This document shows, piece after piece, positions 55,809 through 64,000 of a DNA stretch of 64,000 nucleotides. The translations under genes were made by a program, and so were the position numbers. The stretch covers positions 6,845,501 through 6,909,500 of the forward strand of contig JANJXV010000037.1 of assembly GCA_024803745.1 (NCBI GenBank). The letters are read 5' to 3'. This DNA comes from Megascapheus bottae. Its lineage: Eukaryota > Chordata > Mammalia > Rodentia > Geomyidae. The notes beneath the pieces are model-generated. The model did no database searches. It was not told the origin of the DNA and saw only the letters and a list, made by a program, of their open reading frames with translations. The first letter of the stretch is position 1; each line of letters starts with the position of its first letter.

Positions 55809-56751
55809 ACATAAAGAGACCACCAAGGAGCGTGCTTGAATGAAATGCGGATTGCAGCTTACATGGCTGATAGGAAGGTGACTAGCCAAGGATGATAACA
55901 GATTTGGAATGGAAAATCAAGTGTTCCATTTTACCCATATTCATTGTTAGATGCCCATGGGACATGTAAGCAAGAAAACAAAATGAGTATATAAGTCTAT
56001 GTAAATAAGTATATATAAACATAAGTATAAATAAATATAAGTATATATAAATACCTATAAATAAATATATGTGGAGCTTAGAAGAGAGATTCGGATTGGT
56101 GACATTAATGTAATTGTGCTATTGAAATCCATGGTAATATATAGGGCACCCAAAGAGAGACAGAGACAGACAGACAGGGGAGAGAACAAAGCCCTTGGGC
56201 CATGAGATGTAGAGATTTATTATACAAAGCCAGCAGCAATCCTGAGAAATATGATGATACCATAAAAGCAAAGAGAAAGAAACTGTCTGAAAGGCAGGGC
56301 TGTCCTGAACACTGCTGGACACTAACTGTGGTGAACACATTGCTTTGAGCCAATGGAAGCCATCCAAGGCTTGGATAGGCACAATTTCATTGGCATAAAT
56401 AAAAACCAGCCACATTGGTAACTTAGAGAATGAATTGAAGGCCTGAAAATGTTAGCAGCATGTGTAGAGTACTCTTCTGAGAAGTAAAAAAAAATGTCAG
56501 GGGTGGGGGAAGGGAAGGGAGCGAAATGGGATACTATCTAAAATCTGTGAAATCAAGGAAAGATTTCAACAGGAGATATTAAAACATTTGATTGCTGGGA
56601 TACGTCTACTACAGAGGAAACAGAGGGTCATGTGAGAGAATAAGATGACATCTGAAGCACTTCTAAAGAGTCTGGCTTATAAAGAAGGAGGAAATACTGT
56701 GGCAGAACAGAAAGTAGATTGCAAGTGTAGGTCAGTTGGGTCCTTTGACTG
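55809..56751. other. No gene; TATAAATA-rich tract
   Basis: Irregular ATAAATA/TATATAAA sequence at 55985-56072. A short GACA-rich stretch at 56157-56175. Otherwise unique-looking. Confidence 0.5.
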
Positions 56752-56910
56752 TTGAAAGATGGAAGCTTTCACTGGTCACCTCTAATTTTCCAGTGCCATA
56801 TGAGGAGAGCTCGTTTGCATGTGGGAAAGACTGAGGGATGAAGAGAAAGGAGAAGGCACACACAGAGTTCCCAGAGAATGTGGAAACAAACTTAATCAAG
56901 AAGCAGGAGG
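56752..56910 (+). repeat. Unidentified direct repeat, copy B
   Basis: 159 bp matching copy A at 55095-55257 in the same orientation, offset about 1657 bp. Similarity stops on both sides: flanks of A and B differ. Confidence 0.85.
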
Positions 56911-56952
56911 ATATCAAGCACCAGATGGAAATATAATATAGTATCATGCCAG

Positions 56953-57151
56953 GCGAGAGAGAGAGAGAGAGACAGAGAGACAGAGAGACAGAGAGGGAGG
57001 GAGGGAGGGACGGAGAGAGAGGGGGGAGGGGGAGGAGGAGAGGGAGAGGGAGAGAGAGGCAGAGACACGGAGAGACAGACAGAGAAACACACACAGAGTG
57101 ACAGAGAGACAGAGACAGAGAGAAACAGAGAGAGACAGAGAGAGAGAGAGG
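56953..57151. repeat. (GA)n/(GACA)n/(GGGA)n compound tract
   Basis: About 200 bp of purine-rich simple repeats with GACAGA interruptions; long S/L or R/E frames on both strands are artefacts. Confidence 0.96.
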
Positions 57152-58008
57152 GTGAAAAAATACATTTGAGAGTCTATCTGGTAGCATTTATCTTCCCAGC
57201 ATTAAGTCTAGAGAAGGCAGACCATACTCATTTGGGTCAAAGTTTTTCCAGAAGAAGATGGAGAAGGGAATGTAGAGTGGAGTTAAGTGCTTTTGCAAGG
57301 GAGTTATTATAATGATGGATGGTGGAATCAAAACTAAGTAGGATGGCAAATGAAGCCAGGAGTTGCTATTTTGAGGGAAAATATGTTATTTTCTCTAAAG
57401 TTTCTTGAAATATGGGATTAGCCTTAAGCTGCTGACAAGCCAGGAACGTGGAAAACAAAATGGTAGGTTTGTCTGTTCAGTGCTATGCACCTGGTTTGGA
57501 TTTTCCTTTAAGGCAACTGGCTTGAACATTTGTTTACCGTTTTACAGAATCATATTGGTGGTTGTTTAACTACAATTTAGCAATTTAGTTTTGAACTTCT
57601 CAGTCACTTAGAGGTAAGCCAACACTTCTCTTAGAGGTGGGGTGCCTCCCAATTAAATCTCCTTTATTTACCTACAAGAGCCCTTAATTCAAGATCATCT
57701 CAAAGGCAACAGAACCAGACGAGGGAAAGCCAATGGACAAAGGCTCATCAAAGGTGTCTTTCTCATTACGCTGTTCAGTCTCCCTCAGTAAATAAAGTGA
57801 GAATTCCAGTGAAAACATACACCTGTGACCTGCATCTCAATGAAACCCTCCAGTGCCATAGGGCTTGCTTCTCAGCATAAACCATGCCTAACAGTGCATG
57901 TGCTGTGAAGGTCAACAAGTTTACACTATGGCTGTGCTGTAGGAAAGCAGATGGAAAAAAAAAGAATAGCTTAGTAACCTCCAAGACCTGAACTGGGGCC
58001 TTTTTATA
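57152..58008. other. No feature recognised
   Basis: Unique-looking DNA. Confidence 0.45.
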
Positions 58009-58217
58009 TATTTTAATTTTTTTTGCCAGTCCTGGGCTTGAGCTCAGGGCCTGAGCACTGGCCTTGGGCTTTCCTCAAAGCTAGAGCTCTACCACTTGAG
58101 CCTCAGGACCACGTCTGGCTTTTTTCTATGTATGTGGTATCAAGGAATCGAACCCGGGTGTTCATGCATGCTAGGCAAGCACTCTGCCACTAGGCCAAAC
58201 TCCCGGCCCTATTTTAA
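58009..58217 (-). repeat. ID-ID dimeric SINE, well preserved
   Basis: Antisense dimer 58018-58209: T tail, GGGCTTGAGCTCAGGGCCTG, AGCTCTACCACTTGAGCCTC, TTTTTTCTATGTATGTGGTA, GGAATCGAACCCGGGTGTTC, CACTAGGCCAAACTCCCGGC. Intact B box complement. TATTTTAA at 58009-58016 and 58210-58217 is a probable 8-bp target duplication. Confidence 0.94.
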
Positions 58218-58416
58218 AAATTTTTAAGTAGGAGACTCACAATTTATAGAAAACTATAAATATCATTTTGAGACTGGCCCAACTTGGTTGCTTTAAGTCA
58301 AAAGACCCAGTTTTGTACTGTGCTTTTCATATCGTAGGAAACTCACTCACAGATCAGATCTACATGGATTGCAGTCTTTATCCTTACCTGATCTGGGTTA
58401 TGTTTTGCTCCTGATA

Positions 58417-58461
<45 letters not shown>

Positions 58462-58511
58462 TGCATGCACTTGTGACTTTTTGATAGTTAATGGTAGATA
58501 AATTTCATTGA
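58218..58511. repeat. Unique DNA with (GT)n tract
   Basis: A pure GT tract at 58419-58460; the rest is unique-looking. Confidence 0.85.
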
Positions 58512-58700
58512 CTGGCTGGGAGCAAAGCCTAATGGTAGAGTGCTCAACTAACATGCATGAAGCCCTGGGTTCAATTCCTCAGTACCATATACACAGAAAA
58601 AGCCTAAAGTAGCACTGTGGCCCAAGTGGCAGAGCACTAACTTTGAGCAAAAGTGTCCAAGGACAGTGCCCAGGCCCTGTGTTCAAGTCCCAGGAATGGG
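58512..58700 (+). repeat. ID-ID dimeric SINE with GA tail
   Basis: AAGCCTAATGGTAGAGTGCT, CAACTAACATGCATGAAGCC, B box GGGTTCAATTCC, CATATACACAGAAAAAGCC, CTGTGGCCCAAGTGGCAGAG, GGCCCTGTGTTCAAGTCCCA. It runs directly into a GA tract. Confidence 0.92.
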
Positions 58701-58956
<256 letters not shown>

Positions 58957-59069
58957 GCTCCTTACATATTCTTAAGACTTTTTTTTCTCTCCTGCTGAAT
59001 GCATGACACACAACACTACTCACTTGACTTCACAGTTTTTGTTTTTGTTTTTTTTTTTCTCTTCGGCTG

Positions 59070-59265
59070 CATTCACATGCATTGAGCACTTTCTGTATGC
59101 CAGGCCCTGCACAGGTATTTATCTGTGTCATCTCATTAGTCCCTGCTATCTTCCCTTGGGATTATTCTTCTCATAAAATGAGACATTCTAGAAGATCCAT
59201 GTCTCCTCTCTAGTAAGTTATGGAGCTAGTCTCAATGGCAGGTCAGTCTGGTTCTAACACCCCTT
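59070..59265 (-). repeat. MIR, antisense
   Basis: CATTGAGCACTTTCTGTATG, CCAGGCCCTGCACAGGTATT, GTCATCTCATTAGTCCCTGC, TCATAAAATGAGACATTC, CTAGTAAGTTATGGAGCTAG and GGTCAGTCTGGTTCTAACAC are in antisense MIR order. A T-rich patch (59038-59058) precedes it. Confidence 0.82.
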
Positions 59266-60254
59266 TCTTTAAGCATTCAATTTTGCTAGTGGAGTGAAAT
59301 TTTATATAGTCAAAGTTATGTGACAATTAAGACCACTTTATTTGATCTCGGTAGACTTTCAGTTGTCTAAATGTCTGCCTGGAATATTGCTTTATTTTAC
59401 TTTCTACTTGGGTCAAAGTTGGAGAATTGACTCTGAAATTGACTCCCTATTTAATAGGTCCCTAATGTTGTCAATTCTAAAAGACAAACAAAAAGGAACA
59501 GAATTTTTCCTCACACAAGGGAGTCTTCTGGAGTAAAAATGGGTCTATTTGACCCCTCATTGATTTTTATGCTGTTTCCTTCCACTCTGAAAATGAGTGC
59601 TGTTTGGGAACTAAGAAGACTGGAGCAAACCTGAGCCTTCTTTTATTTTTTATTTTTTGTAAAAGAAAACAAAACAGTCAAGCTTTGCATGGCAGGGCTT
59701 CCTGTGAGTAAGCTGCCTTTGTCCATACTGTCTCAGTAAATTGGACTCCGGCTTATATCGTATTCCTCCTCATGGATTTCTAGAGTCTTCTTTTGCCAAT
59801 ATCTCTACATCCCAGGTCACATACTATTTTAACGGTGTAGAATACAGGAAACAAAAGAACATTAGACCATCCCTACTCAAATACTTCCATAGCTATCTTT
59901 TCTCCTATTCTTGAAGAATGGTCTATAAACTCTTTCTCTTTCTGTTGTATAGGGCTGTTAATATGTTGGGGGGAATGGAAACTTTAAATGTATCTTTTCC
60001 ACATATTAGCTATTTGTCTGCATTAGACAGGATTCTTTAAAAGAACTGAACCAGAAGAATGAATATAATTATCAGAGGGGGTATATTAGATCACCTTATA
60101 CAATGGAAGGATGAGTAGTCCTGGATTGGGCATCTGGCAAATCCTCAGGATTTTCACTGGGAAATGCCAGCATCATCTTTTCCAACTCAATCAAGACCAA
60201 GAACATGGGTGTGTTTATAGGAAATCTTCCCACTCTCGTACTTTTTGGTTTTCT
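59266..60254. other. No feature recognised
   Basis: Unique-looking DNA. Confidence 0.45.
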
Positions 60255-60440
60255 TTGTGGTGCCAGTACTGGGTCTTGATCTCAAGATCTGGGCATTGTC
60301 CCTTAGCTTTTCACACAAAGTGGTAAATTAGAGATAAGAATCTAATGAATTTTCCCACCTGGGCTGACTTCAAACTAGGATTCTCAGATCTCTGAGTCTT
60401 TGGTAGCTAGGATGACAGGCATGAGCTACTAGTACCCAAT
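60255..60440 (-). repeat. B1-dID-type dimeric SINE, shortened, antisense
   Basis: GTGCCAGTACTGGGTCTTGA, AAGATCTGGGCATTGTCCCT, GATAAGAATCTAATGAATTT, CTCAGATCTCTGAGTCTTTG, GACAGGCATGAGCTACTAG. The ID-like middle is deleted. Confidence 0.82.
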
Positions 60441-60777
60441 TCTTCTACCGTTTTATCCAATGTGGTCTCCAGTATATTGAATGTGTTGTGAATGTTCAGA
60501 GTTGGTCTCCCCAGCTATTTTTCTAACTCACATGCTGGAAACCCACATCCCTGGAAATTTCCTAACAGAAATGCCCAGGAGTGTGTTTTGCAAACATTCT
60601 AAGCATCCTTCCATGCAGTCATGTCGACATCCAATAGTAATCATCACAGTGGCCTTAGGACAAGGTATCTAGCATTTCTGAGGTCGTTTTTTTTCTAACC
60701 CCAATTGTAAAACAGGATGATGATACTATTTCTCAGGCTTTTTTAAAACTTAAATGAAACAATACACACAAAACGTT
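60441..60777. other. No feature recognised
   Basis: Unique-looking DNA. Confidence 0.45.
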
Positions 60778-61010
60778 TACCAGGTGCTGGTGGCTCACTT
60801 CTGTAATCCTAGCTACTCAGGATGCTGAGATCTGAGGATCATAATTTCAAACAAGTCTAGACAGAAGTCCATGAGATTCTTATGTCCAATTTACCTCCAA
60901 AAAGTCAAAATGGAGCTGTGACTCAAGTGGGAGAGTGCTATCTTTAAACAAATAATCTCAGGGACAGAGACCAGATTTGAGTTTAAGCCACAGGCTCAAC
61001 ACACACACAA
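60778..61010 (+). repeat. B1-dID-type dimeric SINE
   Basis: ACCAGGTGCTGGTGGCTCAC, GATGCTGAGATCTGAGGATC, CATGAGATTCTTATGTCCAA, GCTGTGACTCAAGTGGGAGA, GAGTTTAAGCCACAGGCTCA, then a CACACACACAAAGAGAG tail. Confidence 0.9.
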
Positions 61011-61183
61011 AGAGAGAGAGAGAGGGGGGGGAAGGGAGGGGGGGAGGGAGAGAGGGGGAGGTAGGGAGGGAGGGAGGGAGGGAGGGAGGGAGGGAGAGAG
61101 AGAGAGGGAGAGGGAGGGAGGGAGGGAGGGAGAGAGAGAGAGGGAGAGGGAGGGAGGGAGGGATTCCAGGATTCCAGGATTCT
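61011..61183. repeat. (GGGA)n/(GA)n tract with short ATTCCAGG repeats
   Basis: Purine-only tract at 61011-61161 with long GGGA runs, then GGATTCCAGGATTCCAGG (9-bp units) to about 61180. It is the expanded tail of the preceding SINE. Confidence 0.95.
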
Positions 61184-61392
61184 ACAACAGAAAATCTTGG
61201 ACTAATCATCAGATCTTTAGAAAAGCTAGTACAATTTCTGCCAATTAATTTGTATCAACATATCTAAGCAATATTTTCTTTCGTAGACGCTGTTTGTTCC
61301 TATATAAAATGATCTTTCCAATCTAAATAAGCTTGTTCATTAGTTAGTTTTTATTGGGGAGAGCAAAGGAGGTCACATAAAAGTTGGAACAA

Positions 61393-61500
61393 GTGCCTGC
61401 TTAGGCAGAGCATAAACTAAAATTGAAACAATACAAAGATGATTAGTATGGCCCCTGTGAAAGGATGACACACAAATTTGTGAAGTGTTTCATACTGTTT
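61393..61500 (+). pseudogene. U6 snRNA retrocopy
   Basis: Full-length U6-like sequence: start GTGCCTGCTTAGGCAGAGCA, then TAAACTAAAATTGAAACAAT, ACAAAGATGATTAGTATGGC (ACAGAG box reads ACAAAG), CCCCTGTGAAAGGATGACAC, AAATTTGTGAAGTGTTTCAT and ACTGTTT at the end. Many substitutions, including in the ACAGAGA box and stem regions, make it a pseudogene. No U6-type promoter (PSE, TATA at -25) is apparent upstream. It is joined to an L1 3' end immediately downstream. Confidence 0.93.
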
Positions 61501-61812
61501 AATTAAAAATATAAAATATAGAGCTACTTAACAAAAATAGAGATAGATATTTAGATAGAGGGACAAGGATGAGCAAATATAAGTGGCATTCATTAGACAC
61601 TACGTGGAAAATGAACTGGGGACAAGAGAAAAAAAACAGAAGAGAGTGAAGGGGGGACATGATTCAAAGAAAATTGTACTTATTACCTGATTCATGTAAC
61701 CATAACCCATCCACATATCAACTCTAGTCTATGGCCATACCACACTGGATGCGCCCGATCTCATCTGTATATCAACTCTACAATAAAAATAAATAAAAAT
61801 TAAAAAACATAA
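61501..61812 (+). mobile_element. LINE-1 3' end fused to the U6 copy
   Basis: Starts right after the U6 end. It contains GGGGGGACATGATTCAAAGA, TGTACTTATTACCTGATTCA, TGTAACCATAACCC and, after an inserted 5S fragment, ATCAACTCTACAATAAAAAT and an A-rich tail. This is a 3' UTR of an older L1 subfamily similar to 52020-52112. Junction position and lack of A run between the two parts suggest a U6/L1 chimera. A target duplication around the whole is uncertain: ACATAAAAGTTGGAACA (about 61376) and ACATAAGTTTCAAA (about 61808) are only loosely alike. Confidence 0.75.
61727..61767 (+). pseudogene. 5S rRNA 5' fragment inserted in the L1
   Basis: 41 bp matching the first 41 nt of 5S rRNA (GTCTATGGCCATACCACACT, GGATGCGCCCGATCTCATCT then G), with about five substitutions. 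It starts exactly at the 5S 5' end and is cut off before the 5S internal promoter. ATATCAACTCTA flanks it at 61715-61726 and 61769-61780 (one base, T, separates fragment and repeat). There is no A tail. Confidence 0.88.
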
Positions 61813-62126
61813 GTTTCAAATGGGGCCACAGAACAAGTCACCTACGTATTCTTGTAAGTGGTAAGTATGGTTAATTATATAAATTGTATTGTAATGGTTT
61901 CACTGAGAGAACATTGTACTAATTAAAATGTGCATGATCTCCATAGAGACAAAAAATAAATTTTTAATAGAGAAGAATAAAAAATATTATAACTATGAAA
62001 TGTCCCTAAATCATGTGAATAAAAATTGTCCCATCTAAAAAAAGTGATAATATGACATTTGGACATAATTCTGCTGTCAGTAGGTCAAAATCAGGATCTA
62101 GGTGACCTTGGTTGGTTGGAGGACAT
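61813..62126. other. No feature recognised
   Basis: AT-rich unique-looking DNA. Confidence 0.45.
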
Positions 62127-62225
62127 TTTTTTCTTTGTGCCAGTCCCGAGGCTTAGGCATTGCCTCTAAACTATTTTGCTCAAGGCTAACTCCACTCCCA
62201 GCTTTTTGATGGTTAATTGAAAGGT
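62127..62225 (-). repeat. ID-like half of a dimeric SINE, antisense
   Basis: GTGCCAGTCCCGAGGCTTAG, CATTGCCTCTAAACTATTTT, GCTCAAGGCTAACTCCACTC, CCCAGCTTTTTGATGGTTAA. The B1-like half is missing. Confidence 0.75.
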
Positions 62226-62339
62226 TCTTCTTTCTCTAGGTATGCATTTTACAAGAAAGGAGTATTTTTCCAATTTTTCAGAGGGTCATCATTATAGCCA
62301 CTTTTTAGTTTGTCCGCTGTGACTATTTATGAAGCAAAA

Positions 62340-62520
62340 ATCTCAAAAGAGAGGTATTTATGATGTGTCAACCCTCTTCTAAGCCCTTTTACATATGTTA
62401 TCTCCTCATTTCACCAAGGAGTAAAGTAGTACTCAAAGAAACTCAGTGGTCCATATAGTAGAGGAGGAACAGTAGGTGTTTAAATCCTAATCTATTTCAC
62501 CTCCAAAGTCCCTATTCTTT
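62340..62520 (-). repeat. MIR, antisense
   Basis: GATGTGTCAACCCTCTTCTA, AGCCCTTTTACATATGTTAT, CTCCTCATTTCACCAAGGAG, AAACTCAGTGGTCCATATAG, GTTTAAATCCTAATCTATTT are in antisense MIR order. Confidence 0.75.
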
Positions 62521-62954
62521 GGGGTATTACAATGGGAATATTCAGAGGAAATATAACCTCTTTTTAAAAAAGTAAGGCAGACTCCTGCAAAGAAAATTAT
62601 GCAAGCATCAATTCAAAATACTCCAGAGACAGGAACTGGAGAGATTAGTACCAGCTGAAATCAGATGAGAGAGCCCAGCCTGGCAGTGGGTAGAGGGCCA
62701 ACTATACAGACAACACTTTGAATGCACACACTTGCCTCTTGCTGCTCTGCCCTGTCCTGGCCTCATTTGGCAAATATTTGCCAATAGCAGTTTCAGGAAG
62801 GGAAGTCTTTTTAGCTTGTTCAAGTTTAATCAGGAAACAAAGGCTTCTTGTGTTGTTATGAACACTCTGTGATAACTATATGAATATAATTTAGAGATAA
62901 CCAGTTTGTTTTGATTGAAGGCTTTCACTTTGTTCGGATTCCTCCCACCCCAAG
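62521..62954. other. No feature recognised
   Basis: Unique-looking DNA. Confidence 0.45.
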
Positions 62955-63095
62955 TACTGAAGATTCAACTAAAAGATGAAAGTTTAGTTTTACCACTCTA
63001 GTCACATCCAGTCCTTTGCCTGTTAGGTTATCTTTCATCTGGGCTGGCTGAAAACCATACCATGCTCCTACCTCTATCTCCCGAGTAGCTAGAAT
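62955..63095 (-). repeat. Old B1/ID composite SINE, antisense
   Basis: AAGTACTGAAGATTCAACTA, CATCCAGTCCTTTGCCTGTT, GGGCTGGCTGAAAACCATAC, CTCCCGAGTAGCTAGAATCT. Diverged. Confidence 0.65.
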
Positions 63096-63649
63096 CTGAG
63101 CCTTGCCTCAAATAACTATTCTTTTGCTAAGCAACTGGCATATGTTGTGAGATACAAGTAATTGCCACTAGGCAATTTCATCATTGTGTGAAGGTTGTAG
63201 GGAGTGTGCCTTCAAAAAACCACAGAGAAAGGTTCATCTCTGGATGTGGCCTCTTGGTAGAATCAAAAGATAAAGAAAACAAGAGGTGAATGAGGTTGTT
63301 ACTGTGATAACCCAGCATGTTGTTTTGTGGTTAGCTACTTTTTATAAGTGAAAGAATATACTTTAGTGATAAAGAAAGCATCATAAGTACATAAGACAGT
63401 ACCACAATGATCTTTTATCATTACAAAATGTCATATACCAAACCTAACTGTACATACTGTACTTGCAAATAAGATTAAAACAGCTACATAACTGTGTAAG
63501 TAATAGCTGCCTGAAAGGCATGATTATATACTGGAAGATACCAGGATGTGAAAATATTATAACATTTAATTATCTTTCTCTCCAAAAGTCTAAAGTCAAA
63601 ATAGCTTGGGGGATTAGCCAGTGATTAAGATAATATTAATTGCTGACAT
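63096..63649. other. No feature recognised
   Basis: Unique-looking DNA. Confidence 0.45.
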
Positions 63650-63840
63650 GTGTTGTTTTCTTGCCTTGTTCCAGTTGTTTAAATGACTCAGTACTTTGAC
63701 TTGGGAAATCTGCAAATCAACCCAAGGAGGTGAATATTGTTCCCAATTTTGCAAATAAAGAAATGAAGGCCTAAGTGGGTTACGCATCTGTTGGTTCAGG
63801 GTCACACACTCAATGTCAGAGCTTCGATTAGGTGCTAAAC
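63650..63840 (-). repeat. MIR, antisense
   Basis: CAAGGAGGTGAATATTGTTC, CCAATTTTGCAAATAAAGAA, ATGAAGGCCTAAGTGGGTTA, GGTCACACACTCAATGTCAG, AGCTTCGATTAGGTGCTAA match antisense MIR order (GGTAGGTACTATTATTATCC; ATTTTACAGATGAGGAAACT; GGTCACACAGCTAGTAAGTG; CTGGGATTCGAACCCAG). Confidence 0.85.
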
Positions 63841-63859
63841 ATTTTAAATTTTAGCATCT

Positions 63860-63860
<1 letters not shown>

Positions 63861-63899
<39 letters not shown>

Positions 63900-64000
63900 A
63901 CTCTCTCTCTCTCTCTATATATATATGTAAGATTTTACATAAAAACTTTATGTATATATACGTAATTTATATATACAAATACATAATCTAAATATTATAT
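63861..64000. repeat. (CT)n then TA-rich tract
   Basis: CT tract at 63861-63926 with one ACA interruption (63898), then ATATATATGTAA and TATATATACGTAATTTATAT to the window end. Confidence 0.93.

Noticed and set aside
61393..61500. Functional U6 snRNA gene
   Set aside because: Numerous substitutions, including in the ACAGAGA box, no upstream PSE/TATA arrangement seen, and fusion to an L1 3' end.

Overview
The window is nuclear DNA of a mammal, almost certainly a rodent. It is AT-rich, intron- or intergenic-like sequence in which every substantial recognisable feature is a repeat or a retrotransposed piece of RNA. I found no convincing protein-coding exon of a host gene, no functional RNA gene, no CpG island and no bacterial feature. 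The two main SINE types are a B1-like left half joined to an ID-like right half (a B1-dID-type dimer) and a dimer of two ID/tRNA-like halves. Both are very abundant. Together with ancient MIR copies and a LINE-1 lineage with a distinctive 3' end, they point to a non-murid rodent. A castorimorph such as a heteromyid or geomyid is my best guess; this is inference from SINE structure, not proof.

Layout. 1-9.4 kb: SINEs, a 1.5 kb truncated L1 (2499-4032, minus) with a perfect 12-bp target duplication, and a 2.2 kb stretch with few repeats. 9.4-17.3 kb: an L1 carrying a 3' transduction (9438-10385), two MIRs, and an L1 whose 5' part is inverted by apparent twin priming (14710-16920), the inverted part holding a well preserved reverse-transcriptase segment. 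17-31 kb: MIRs, microsatellites, SINEs, a 180-bp L1 with target duplication, and a repeat-free AT-rich block (about 30.5-31.3 kb) that looks like a conserved non-coding element. 31-40 kb: a solo LTR with TG/CA ends and 5-bp target duplication (34929-35364), L1 3' ends and MIRs. 40-53 kb: SINE clusters, an MLT1-type MaLR LTR (about 45375-45716), an L1 inserted inside an older L1 (50370-52112), and another ancient LTR-like repeat. 53-64 kb: SINEs, an unidentified direct repeat pair (55095 and 56752), long GA tracts, and a compact stack of retrotransposed RNA: a U6 snRNA copy fused to an L1 3' end into which a 41-bp 5S rRNA fragment has inserted (61393-61812).

The pieces do not work together as a pathway. 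What links them is LINE-1 machinery: it explains the truncated L1s, the SINEs with target duplications, the inversion, the transduction, the U6/L1 fusion and the 5S fragment. I see no sign of a new gene system; the most informative items are these retrotransposition products.
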